A stretch of 64,000 nucleotides of DNA from Cohnella herbarum (GTDB lineage Bacteria > Bacillota > Bacilli > Paenibacillales > Paenibacillaceae), in contig NZ_CP051680.1 of assembly GCF_012849095.1 (NCBI RefSeq), positions 4,867,501-4,931,500 on the forward strand, written 5' to 3'. Below, piece by piece: positions 43,366 through 51,826 of the stretch. The translations under genes were made by a program, and so were the position numbers. Every line of letters begins with the position of its first letter. Position 1 is the stretch's first letter. The notes beneath the pieces are model-generated. The model was given only the letters and a program-made list of their open reading frames with translations. It was not told the origin of the DNA and did not search any database.

Positions 43366-45666
43366 ATGAAAATAGAAGGTCAAAGAAGCGTGAAGGTTTG
43401 GATACATTTTTTCGTCCCCTACGCCATTTTGCTGACGGGTTTTCTAGCCGTCGGTCTATATGCTTACGATAAAACTTCTTCGTTGGTAGAGAATCATTCG
43501 AAGGAAACGGCCTACGCGGTCATGGAACAGACGAAGGAAATCATGGATCGGCGCTTCGAGGAATTGGAGACGATCACGGAGCAAGTCGCCAGCAGCACCA
43601 AGGTTCTGTCGTTTCAATACGTGGACAAGCCCTTCTACGGGACGAATCCGGTTCGGATTATCGAATTGAAGAAGGATCTCTTCGACTATTCGTTATTCAA
43701 CCATTTCATATTGGATTATTACGTCGTATATCCCAATAGTCAAACGATTATCTCTCCCAGGAGCTCCTATTCTCTGCGGCAATATTACGACCTGGAATTC
43801 CGTTACGATAACCAAACCTACGAAGAGTGGTTAACCGATCTTACGTCCCAGTCCGGCGCGAAGACGTTCATACCCGGGCAATCCGCCACCTATAAAGGGA
43901 AAAATCATTCCGTCGTGACTTATATGCAAGCATTCGGAACGCAGGAACGGTCAGGAATCGTTCTCATGCTCATCGACAACACTCAAATTCAGAGCCTGCT
44001 TCATAAGCTCGACTCGAGTAACGGCGGCTTCGCCTTCATTACCGACGGTAACGGCGAGATTATCAGCCGGACCGGTACCAAAACGGATATCGAATGGGCC
44101 GCCGAGTTGAAGGACGGTTTCACTCCCATCAACATCGACGGCAAAAACATGCTCGTTACGAAGACGACATCCCGCTACAACGGTTGGACGTATTTGGCCG
44201 CTCAACCCGAGGCTTACGTCCTCGAGCAGGTTGACTACTTCAAGCAGTTAATCCTAACCATTATTTTGCTAAGCCTCGTCATCGGTTTAGTCGCGGCCAT
44301 GCTGTTCTCCTACCGCAACAGCCGTCCGCTATGGATGCTTCTTCGCGTGTTGCCGTCCCAGCGTACGGGCGCGGAAACCTCGCCTAACCGCAATGCTTGG
44401 GATTACGTGAGGTCGTCCGTAACGAACCTGATCCATAATAACGATTTTCTGTCGGAGAAAATGGAGCAACAAGTTCCCCTCATACGAAGCGGATTCTACG
44501 ATCGATTGCTGAGAGGCCATTATTTGTCCAACAAAGATATCGCGGTCGCCATGGAGCATTCCCGCCAAACGTGGGAAGGCGACTATTACGCGGTCGGGAT
44601 TCTCGTAATCGCGGGATACGACGGAACGTATAACGAGGAAATGCTAACCGAACTCGATTTCCGCAAAATCGCGATCCGGGACATCATTGCCAAGGCTTAC
44701 GACCGAACCGTCTCCACCCACGACATGGGCGAGAACCAGCTCGGACTGCTCGTCAACGGGGATTCCGAATCGACCTCCGCCTTCTTGGAAGACATCCGAC
44801 GGATGCTTAAGGAGCTCCACGGCCGACTGACCCACTCGCTCAACGTTCAAACGTACATGCCCGTCGGAGGCTGTTATTTGCAAATGACGGAAATCAGCCG
44901 CTCTTACGAGGAAGCCCGTTTGCTGTTGCATCGGGAAAGCTGGTCCGAGGATCGGCCGATTATTTTCCACGACGACGAAAGTTCCGCGCTCCCGACTTAT
45001 TATTACCCGCCGGACGTAGAGCTGCGTCTGATCAATCTGGTCAAATCGGGAAGCTTGCCGGAAACCGAGGCGCTCTTAAGGCAAATTCGTGAGAATAATC
45101 TCGACCAACGAAATCTCCCGAACGCCGTGTGCAAAATTCTCGTTAACGAAATAACCGGCACGCTGCTAAAGTGCTGCGAGCAATCCGCGGGAGAGAACGA
45201 CAGAGATAGACACGGCGAAGAAGTCGAATCGGCCTTGCTCGCATCCGAATCCGGACGTTCTCCTAAGGCCGCTTTCGAACAACTCGCCGTCGCTTTCCTG
45301 CACCTCTGCCGCAAGCAACACGACCGTAAGAAGAGTCATAACAAACAATTAAAAGACGATCTCATTCGTCATCTAGAAGAACAATACATGCAGACTGAAT
45401 TGAGCCTAACGACGCTTGCCGATCGATTCAATACTTCGGAGGCGTATATTTCCTATTTTTTCAAAGAACAGACCGGCGTGAACTTCTCCGATTACCTGGA
45501 ATCCATTCGAATGACGCATGCCAAACGAATGCTGACCGAGAGCGAAATGCCGGTAAACGAAATTTCCGCATGGGTCGGTTATTATTCCCTAAACTCGTTC
45601 AGCCGCGCCTTCAAAAGAGCCAACGGCCTTAGCGCCACGGAGTTTCGCAAAAATTCGCGAGGTTGA
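43366..45666 (+). CDS. AraC-family regulator with extracellular sensor domain
   Basis: 766 aa from the ATG with CGGAGGT 5 nt upstream. Membrane helix 1 is about 12-33. An extracellular dCACHE-like sensor runs to about 285, membrane helix 2 is about 289-312, then a cytoplasmic linker. The C-terminal AraC HTH pair has TTLADRFNTSEAYISYFFKEQTG and NEISAWVGYYSLNSFSRAFKRANG. Membrane-anchored AraC proteins of this form in Paenibacillaceae control an adjacent LplABC-type importer, which is exactly the next operon. A GTAAGCGCTTAC palindrome lies 30 nt before the start. Ligand presumably an oligosaccharide or glycopeptide outside the cell. Confidence 0.88.
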   Translation: MKIEGQRSVKVWIHFFVPYAILLTGFLAVGLYAYDKTSSLVENHSKETAYAVMEQTKEIMDRRFEELETITEQVASSTKVLSFQYVDKPFYGTNPVRIIELKKDLFDYSLFNHFILDYYVVYPNSQTIISPRSSYSLRQYYDLEFRYDNQTYEEWLTDLTSQSGAKTFIPGQSATYKGKNHSVVTYMQAFGTQERSGIVLMLIDNTQIQSLLHKLDSSNGGFAFITDGNGEIISRTGTKTDIEWAAELKDGFTPINIDGKNMLVTKTTSRYNGWTYLAAQPEAYVLEQVDYFKQLILTIILLSLVIGLVAAMLFSYRNSRPLWMLLRVLPSQRTGAETSPNRNAWDYVRSSVTNLIHNNDFLSEKMEQQVPLIRSGFYDRLLRGHYLSNKDIAVAMEHSRQTWEGDYYAVGILVIAGYDGTYNEEMLTELDFRKIAIRDIIAKAYDRTVSTHDMGENQLGLLVNGDSESTSAFLEDIRRMLKELHGRLTHSLNVQTYMPVGGCYLQMTEISRSYEEARLLLHRESWSEDRPIIFHDDESSALPTYYYPPDVELRLINLVKSGSLPETEALLRQIRENNLDQRNLPNAVCKILVNEITGTLLKCCEQSAGENDRDRHGEEVESALLASESGRSPKAAFEQLAVAFLHLCRKQHDRKKSHNKQLKDDLIRHLEEQYMQTELSLTTLADRFNTSEAYISYFFKEQTGVNFSDYLESIRMTHAKRMLTESEMPVNEISAWVGYYSLNSFSRAFKRANGLSATEFRKNSRG

Positions 45667-45699
45667 TTCTAAACAATTGAATAGTCTATGAATACGGAA

Positions 45700-45713
45700 T
45701 AAAAGCGCTTACA
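45700..45713. promoter_or_regulatory. cre-like site upstream of the LplB-type operon
   Basis: TAAAAGCGCTTACA fits the cre consensus except for one position (A for G at base 2). It lies about 60 nt before the operon's likely promoter. Confidence 0.5.
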
Positions 45714-45754
45714 AGCCGTTTCTAAAATCGTGCATAGTCCTTGAATCTGTCTGA

Positions 45755-45783
45755 TTTACGCAAACGCTTTCACCCCCTATACT
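45755..45783 (+). promoter_or_regulatory. Candidate promoter of the LplB/C/A-GH29 operon with cre-like spacer
   Basis: -35 TTTACG and -10 TATACT, 17 nt apart. The spacer contains CGCAAACGCTTTCA (45759-45772), whose complement TGAAAGCGTTTGCG differs from cre at two positions. The transcription start would be near 45790, about 45 nt before translation. Confidence 0.55.
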
Positions 45784-45868
45784 TCGAATCACCGGCCGGA
45801 TACACCAAGTCATACGCCGAGGGGGATCGCAGCTGAAAACGTTAATCGATGTACGGAAAGGTTGGCAG

Positions 45869-46741
45869 TTGTACGCGTTATTCGCGTTGCCGCTTCTGTA
45901 TATCATCGTGTTCAAGTACGTACCGATGTTCGGAAGCGTTATCGCGTTTAAGCAGTTCACTGTTACGAAAGGCATGTTCGGAAGCCCGTGGGTCGGATTC
46001 GCGCACTTCGAGCGTTTCTTCAATTCCTATGAGTTCTGGCGCTTGCTCAGAAACACGTTGTCCATCAGCTTCTACACGCTGGTCGCCAGCTTCCCGTTTC
46101 CGATCTTGCTGGCTCTAGGTTTGAATTACGTGAAGAACGAGAGATTCAAGAAAACGGTCCAGATGATCACCTACGCGCCTTATTTCATCTCTCTCGTCGT
46201 CGTGGTCGGGTTGCTGTTCCAGTTTCTTGACCCTCGGACGGGTATCGTGAACGCGATACTCGGATGGTTCGGAGTAGACGCGATCAATTTCATGGGAAAA
46301 GCGTCGATGTTTCAATCCATCTACGTCTGGTCCCACGTCTGGCAAAATGTCGGCTTCGCGTGCATTATCTATTTGGCGGCGCTTGCCGGAATCGATCCAT
46401 CGCTTCACGAAGCCGCCGTCATGGACGGCGCGAACAAAATTCAACGGATGCGACATATCGATATCCCGGGCATCATGCCTATCGCCGTCATTCTGTTGAT
46501 CCTGAATACGGGTCAGATCATGGAGACGGGTTTCGAGAAAATCTTGATCATGCAGAACGCTCTTAACCTAAGGTCATCCGAAGTTATAGACACCTATGTC
46601 TACAAAGTCGGTCTCGTTTCCCAAGCCCTTAACTTCTCTTACGCAACTGCTATCGGCCTATTCAAAGCCGCTATCGGATTCATTCTGCTCATCGCGGTGA
46701 ACCAGACGGCCAAGAAGGTGGGGCAGGAAAGCCTATGGTAG
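45869..46741 (+). CDS. ABC transporter permease (LplB type)
   Basis: 290 aa from TTG, but the true start may be the in-frame CTG at 45833, which has GGGGG 7 nt before it. That start would give an N-terminus LKTLIDVRKGWQLYA, closer to homologues, which begin a few residues before the W-Q-L-Y-A motif. Six membrane helices; the Tyr/Pro motif YVPMFGSVIAFKQF and the EAA loop HEAAVMDGANKIQRM are typical of LplB/YteP permeases for complex polysaccharide fragments. No ATPase gene is nearby; a shared MsmX-like ATPase is assumed. Confidence 0.87.
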   Translation: MYALFALPLLYIIVFKYVPMFGSVIAFKQFTVTKGMFGSPWVGFAHFERFFNSYEFWRLLRNTLSISFYTLVASFPFPILLALGLNYVKNERFKKTVQMITYAPYFISLVVVVGLLFQFLDPRTGIVNAILGWFGVDAINFMGKASMFQSIYVWSHVWQNVGFACIIYLAALAGIDPSLHEAAVMDGANKIQRMRHIDIPGIMPIAVILLILNTGQIMETGFEKILIMQNALNLRSSEVIDTYVYKVGLVSQALNFSYATAIGLFKAAIGFILLIAVNQTAKKVGQESLW

Positions 46742-46755
46742 GGGGAACGAAAACC

Positions 46756-47652
46756 ATGAACAAATCCGTGATCCGGGAATCGGGCAGCGACCGCGCGTTC
46801 ACGATCGTGAATTACGTCGTGCTTTCGATCGTGCTTATCGCCGTTCTGTATCCGCTCGTCTATGTCGTCAGCGCTTCGTTCAGTTCCAGCTATGCCGTGC
46901 TTTCGGGCAAGGTGTGGCTGTGGCCGGTAGATCCGTCCCTAGACGGCTACAAGGCCGTATTCAAGAACAAAAACATTTTAACCGGATTTCAGAACACCGT
47001 CCTCTATACGCTGGCGGGTACGCTACTTAACGTCATCATGACGATACTCGCAGCCTATCCGATGTCTCGGGGCGATTTCCGGGGACGCCATGGTTTCATG
47101 CTGATCTTCGTCTTCACGATGATGTTCAGCGGAGGACTGATTCCGACTTACTTCGTCGTCAAGGATTTGCATATGATCGACACCGTCTGGGCGATGCTCG
47201 TTCCGACGGCGCTCTCCGTATGGAACGTCATTATTATGCGAACCTATTTCCAGACGACCATCCCGCACGAGTTGTTGGAAGCTTCGCAGCTCGACGGCTG
47301 CAACGATTTCCGCTTCCTGCTCCGGATCGTCATCCCGTTATCGGGACCGATCATCGCCGTAATCGCGCTGTTCTACGCGGTCGGCCATTGGAACCAATAT
47401 TTCAACGCGATGATTTACTTGAAAGACCCGCATCTGTATCCTTTGCAATTAATTCTTAGAGACATCCTTGTCCAGAACGAAGTGAAGATCGACATGCTCG
47501 GAGACGTGAAATCGGCCGCTGCCCGTCAAGGGCTTCGCGAGCTGCTGAAATACTCCCTCATCGTCGTATCGTCCGTGCCTTTGCTTCTGATTTACCCGTT
47601 CGTTCAGAAGTTTTTTGTTAAAGGCGTCATGATTGGATCCATTAAAGGCTAA
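46756..47652 (+). CDS. ABC transporter permease (LplC/YtcP type)
   Basis: 298 aa from the ATG with GGGGG about 10 nt upstream. Six membrane helices. PLVYVVSASFSS, then TYFVVKDLHMIDTVWAMLVP and the EAA loop HELLEASQLDGCNDFRFL. The C-terminus ends VKGVMIGSIKG, a hallmark of this subgroup. It follows the LplB-type gene by 14 nt and pairs with it. Confidence 0.9.
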   Translation: MNKSVIRESGSDRAFTIVNYVVLSIVLIAVLYPLVYVVSASFSSSYAVLSGKVWLWPVDPSLDGYKAVFKNKNILTGFQNTVLYTLAGTLLNVIMTILAAYPMSRGDFRGRHGFMLIFVFTMMFSGGLIPTYFVVKDLHMIDTVWAMLVPTALSVWNVIIMRTYFQTTIPHELLEASQLDGCNDFRFLLRIVIPLSGPIIAVIALFYAVGHWNQYFNAMIYLKDPHLYPLQLILRDILVQNEVKIDMLGDVKSAAARQGLRELLKYSLIVVSSVPLLLIYPFVQKFFVKGVMIGSIKG

Positions 47653-47690
47653 GGTTTAACCCACTTCGCAATTACTATTGGAGGGTCTAT

Positions 47691-49367
47691 ATGAAAAAAT
47701 CATGGTTTACCCTGATCGCGACAGTCCTTATGCTCTCGGCTGTTCTATCCGCCTGCTCGAGTTCCAACAACGAGAAGAATGCCGCATCCAGCGCGCCGGC
47801 GGGAAGCGCGAGCGCCGAGAACAGCTTACTGACGGCACCGGGCACCTACCCGATCACTAACGAAAAAGTAACGCTTAAAGTTATGGTACGCGGCAATCCG
47901 CTCGTCGAGGATTTCTCTACGAACGAATTCACCAAATGGTACGAAGAGAAAACGAACGTGCATATCGAATGGGAAGTCGTTCCCGAGCAAAGCATGCAGG
48001 AGAAGCTGAACCTCGTGCTGGCGAGCGAAGATTATCCGGACGTCATTTTCGGAATGAACGTATCCCCCGCGCAAGAGATGATCTATGGTTCCCAGGGCGT
48101 GTTCCTTCCGCTGAACGACTTGATCGAGAGCCAAGGAACGCAGACGAAGAAGCTGTTCGCCGATCGTCCGGAAATCAAGGACGCGATCACGGCGCCGGGC
48201 GGCAACATCTATTCCCTTCCCGAAATCAACGAGTGTTACCACTGTTCCCAGAGCCAGAAAATGTGGATTTACGAGCCTTGGCTGGAGAAACTAGGTTTGA
48301 AAATGCCTACGACTACAGAAGAGCTCTACAACGTGTTGAAAGCTTTCAAAACGCAAGATCCTAACGGCAACGGCAAAGCGGACGAAATTCCTTTGTCCAT
48401 CTCTCCTAAATCTTGGCGGTCTTCCATCGATGCTTTCTTAATGAACTCGTTTATTTATAATCCGATTTACGGTACGACCAAACACCTGTACGTCCAAGAC
48501 GGCAAGCTGGACGTTTCGTTCACGAAGCCGGAGTGGAAAGAAGGCTTGAAGTATCTGAACAAAATGTACTCGGAAGGCCTGATCGCGCCGGAATCGTTCA
48601 CGCAAGACGACAACCAGCTCATTCAAATCGGGGAAAATCCGGATACCGTCCTTCTCGGCGCTTCCACCGGCGGACATCAAGGCGTCTTCACGCAATTGCT
48701 CGGAGAAAGCGGCCGTTGGAGCGAGTATAAGACCGTTCCCGTATTGAAAGGCCCTGCAGGCGTTCAGTATGCGCCGACTGACGCGACTAGCTTGACGACA
48801 GGCTCCTTCCTCATCACGAACAAAGCCAAAAATCCGGAAGTCGCGCTTCGTTGGGCGGACGGACTATACGAATACGAGCACACTTTGCGCAGCAACTACG
48901 GTCGTCCGGGCGAAGAATGGCGCGATGCGACCGAAGGAGAGATCGGCATCAACGGCCAACCGGCGAAATGGTCCGAGCTGAAGTCCTTCGGAGAAGTACA
49001 GAACGTAAACTGGGCGCAAACCGGCCCTGCCCTTCGCTCCAACGAATTCCGCTTAAGCGCGGTCAGCAAAGGCGAAGACGATCTCGAGGTTATTCTGTAT
49101 AACGAAACGAAAAACAACTACGAGCCCTACAAAGCGGCGAACATCGCAACCGTTCCTCCGTTGTTCATGACGAACGAGCAAGCGACGGAAGTGGCCGATC
49201 TCTCGAAAACCGTTAACGATTACGTGGACGAAATGCTCGCTCGTTTCGTCATCGGCGACGCGGATATCGAGAAGGAATGGGATACTTACGTAAAGACGCT
49301 CGATAATATGAATCTTAAGCATCTGCTCGAGGTTTACCAAGAAGCTTACAACGCGCAAACCAAATAA
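47691..49367 (+). CDS. Solute-binding lipoprotein (LplA type)
   Basis: 558 aa, long as usual for LplA. Lipobox VLSAC, lipidated Cys at residue 22, then a Ser/Ala/Asn linker. The fold starts VTLKVMVRGNP, with NEFTKWYEEKTNVHIEWE. A GNGKADEIPLSI calcium-binding-like loop and MNLKHLLEVYQEAYN near the C-terminus are typical. It would bind a large oligosaccharide or glycoconjugate fragment for the two permeases. Confidence 0.9.
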   Translation: MKKSWFTLIATVLMLSAVLSACSSSNNEKNAASSAPAGSASAENSLLTAPGTYPITNEKVTLKVMVRGNPLVEDFSTNEFTKWYEEKTNVHIEWEVVPEQSMQEKLNLVLASEDYPDVIFGMNVSPAQEMIYGSQGVFLPLNDLIESQGTQTKKLFADRPEIKDAITAPGGNIYSLPEINECYHCSQSQKMWIYEPWLEKLGLKMPTTTEELYNVLKAFKTQDPNGNGKADEIPLSISPKSWRSSIDAFLMNSFIYNPIYGTTKHLYVQDGKLDVSFTKPEWKEGLKYLNKMYSEGLIAPESFTQDDNQLIQIGENPDTVLLGASTGGHQGVFTQLLGESGRWSEYKTVPVLKGPAGVQYAPTDATSLTTGSFLITNKAKNPEVALRWADGLYEYEHTLRSNYGRPGEEWRDATEGEIGINGQPAKWSELKSFGEVQNVNWAQTGPALRSNEFRLSAVSKGEDDLEVILYNETKNNYEPYKAANIATVPPLFMTNEQATEVADLSKTVNDYVDEMLARFVIGDADIEKEWDTYVKTLDNMNLKHLLEVYQEAYNAQTK

Positions 49368-49496
49368 AAAAGTTCTCGGGGGATCCGTTCCGGTATCGGG
49401 CGGGTCCTTCCGATTCATCATGGAGACAATGATCAGACAAAACCGGGATGAAGATTTCTAACGACTATTACGAGGATCAATGGGAGGCTATCAGTA

Positions 49497-50774
49497 ATGA
49501 GCACAAGAGAAGAGAGGACGAAGTTATTCCTGCAAGATCGGTTCGGCATGTTCATCCATTGGGGCTTGTATTCGATTCCCGCTAGGGGAGAATGGCTACG
49601 GGGAAACGAGAAAATGACGTTCGAGCAATACAAAGTCTATTTCGACGAATTCGACGCGGCCCGGTACGATCCTCGGGCTTGGGCTCGGGCGGCGAAAGCG
49701 GCCGGGCAGAAATATGCCGTCTTGACGACGAAGCACCACGACGGTTTCTGCTTATTCGATAGCCGACTGACGGATTTCAAAGCGACGAACACGCCGGCCG
49801 GACGCGATCTCATTCGCGAATACGTCGATGCCTTCCGCGAAGAAGGGATTTCCGTCGGTCTCTACTATTCGATCATCGACTGGAATCACCCCGATTATCC
49901 GGGTTACGGCGACCGGATTCATCCGGATCGCGACAACGAGGCGTCCAAAGACAAACCGATCGACTTCGATCGTTACTTGACCTATATGCACGGGCAGGTT
50001 CGCGAATTGCTGACCGACTACGGCAAGATCGACATCATGTGGTTCGACTTCTCCTATGACAACATGACCGGCGAGAAATGGAAAGCGACGGAGCTCATCC
50101 GCATGATCCGCTCCATTCAACCGGATATCATCATCGATAATCGTTTGGGCGGCGACATCCGGGCGGCGGAGCCGGAAGAATACGCCGGGGACTTCTACTC
50201 GCCGGAGCAGATCATTCCGCCGGGCGGCATCGTGGACGCGAACGGCGTTTCCATTCCATGGGAAGCCTGTATTACGCTGAACGACAACTGGGGTTATCAT
50301 TCGACGGACCGCGAATACAAATCATCGGCGCAGGTCATTCGTACGCTGGTCGAGTGCGTCAGCAAGAACGGCAACCTGCTGCTTAACGTCGGACCGGACG
50401 CGAAAGGCGAAATGACCCGCGATTCTCTGAACGTATTGGAGGAAGTGGGAGAATGGCTGCGATTGAACGGCGAAAGCATATACGGATGCGGAATTTCCGA
50501 GCTCGCGAAGCCGGAATGGGGACGTTATACTCAAAGAGGCAACAAACTGTACGCGCACGTATTCGATCGCGGAATCGGGCCGATTTATTTCGCCGGCTTG
50601 AAGGGCAAGATCAAGCGCGCAAGGTTATTGCGCGACGGGTCGGAGCTTAAAGTCGAGCTGCCTTGGATGGCGGAGCAATATTCGGACATCGACAGCGGCG
50701 CTTTCATTAACTTGAAGGGCGCGAAACTTCCCGATGAGCGGGATACCGTTATTGAATTGGAATTGTTGCCATAA
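49497..50774 (+). CDS. Alpha-L-fucosidase, GH29
   Basis: 425 aa, no signal peptide, cytoplasmic. FGMFIHWGLYS (16-26) and TTKHHDGFCLFDS (about 77-89) form the sugar pocket. MWFDFSYDN carries the probable nucleophile Asp184. NGNLLLNVGPDAKGE is the conserved C-terminal barrel motif. A short beta-sandwich follows. Retaining exo-enzyme releasing fucose from glycans. It starts the enzyme part of an operon that goes on to an asparaginase-like and two peptidase genes. GGGAGG precedes the ATG. Confidence 0.9.
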   Translation: MSTREERTKLFLQDRFGMFIHWGLYSIPARGEWLRGNEKMTFEQYKVYFDEFDAARYDPRAWARAAKAAGQKYAVLTTKHHDGFCLFDSRLTDFKATNTPAGRDLIREYVDAFREEGISVGLYYSIIDWNHPDYPGYGDRIHPDRDNEASKDKPIDFDRYLTYMHGQVRELLTDYGKIDIMWFDFSYDNMTGEKWKATELIRMIRSIQPDIIIDNRLGGDIRAAEPEEYAGDFYSPEQIIPPGGIVDANGVSIPWEACITLNDNWGYHSTDREYKSSAQVIRTLVECVSKNGNLLLNVGPDAKGEMTRDSLNVLEEVGEWLRLNGESIYGCGISELAKPEWGRYTQRGNKLYAHVFDRGIGPIYFAGLKGKIKRARLLRDGSELKVELPWMAEQYSDIDSGAFINLKGAKLPDERDTVIELELLP

Positions 50775-50794
50775 TCGAGGAGGGAATTGAGATA

Positions 50795-51826
50795 ATGAAC
50801 GAACTAACGGGCGGGGCGGAGCCTCTAGTCGAGGAATATCGGGGCGGGTATTTGGAAAATATCCACTACGGACACGTATGCGGCGTAGACGATACCGGAA
50901 GCATCGCTTATCGCTCCGGAGATCCGGAGTGGATAACGTTCATGCGCTCCGCGGCTAAACCGATTCAGGCGATCCCTTTTTTCCTGGAAGGCTTCGATAA
51001 GAAATTCGGGTTCACGGACGAAGAGCAAGCGATCATGATGGCCTCTCACCGCGCTCTCCCCTATCACGTCGAAGCGCTTGAAGGGATGCTAAGTAAGCTA
51101 GGCTTGGACGAGGAAGCGCTCGTCTGTAAACCTACTTATCCTCTGGACGCGAATGCCAGAGATACTTTAGTCGCGGAGAAGAAACCGCAACGAAGGATCT
51201 ACCACAATTGCTCGGGTAAACACCTCGGGGTGCTATCCTATTGCATCGGAATGGGTCATTCGCTGGAGGACTATTATTCCGCGGACCATCCGGCTCAGAA
51301 GCGAATCGCCGCCATTGCGGCCGAGCTCTCCGAATGCCCCATCGAGGATATCCGCATCGGCACGGACGGCTGCGGATTCCCGGTGTTCGGCATGCCGCTT
51401 CGGAACATGGCGCTTGCTTTCTTGAAGCTCGCTTGTCCGGATTTGATCGAGGATGGAGCTTTGCGGGAGGCTGTCAAAAAAGTAACGAGGTTGATGAACG
51501 CTTATCCGACGTTGATATCGGCCGACTATTTGATCTGCCCGAACCTGCTCATGGACGACAATATCGTCGCGAAGGGCGGCGCCAAAGGCATTTACTGCTT
51601 CGCGCTCAAGAAAGAGCGCTTGGCATTCGCCTTAAAAGTGGTCGACGGATCGGAGGACGAGTGGCCGATCGCGGTTGCCTCCATTCTCGAGCAGATCGGG
51701 TATGCAAACCAAGATACGATCGCCCGAATGTACAAGATCGGTTCTCCCGATATTCGGAACGATAACGGTCTGATCATCGGCGAGAATCGCAGCGTGTTTA
51801 CTCTGCGACGGGGGAAAGAAGCATGA
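50795..51826 (+). CDS. Asparaginase-family protein (PF06089 type)
   Basis: 343 aa. FMRSAAKPIQAIPFF, MMASHRALPYHVE, HNCSGKHLGVL, GTDGCGFPVFGMPL and the SADYLICPNLL region match the bacterial AnsA/rhizobial-type asparaginase group, not the classic type I/II enzymes. It would split the side-chain amide of Asn or of a related compound. Between a fucosidase and two peptidases, one could imagine a glycosyl-asparagine as substrate; this is inference. The stop overlaps the next start by 4 nt. Confidence 0.85.
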   Translation: MNELTGGAEPLVEEYRGGYLENIHYGHVCGVDDTGSIAYRSGDPEWITFMRSAAKPIQAIPFFLEGFDKKFGFTDEEQAIMMASHRALPYHVEALEGMLSKLGLDEEALVCKPTYPLDANARDTLVAEKKPQRRIYHNCSGKHLGVLSYCIGMGHSLEDYYSADHPAQKRIAAIAAELSECPIEDIRIGTDGCGFPVFGMPLRNMALAFLKLACPDLIEDGALREAVKKVTRLMNAYPTLISADYLICPNLLMDDNIVAKGGAKGIYCFALKKERLAFALKVVDGSEDEWPIAVASILEQIGYANQDTIARMYKIGSPDIRNDNGLIIGENRSVFTLRRGKEA

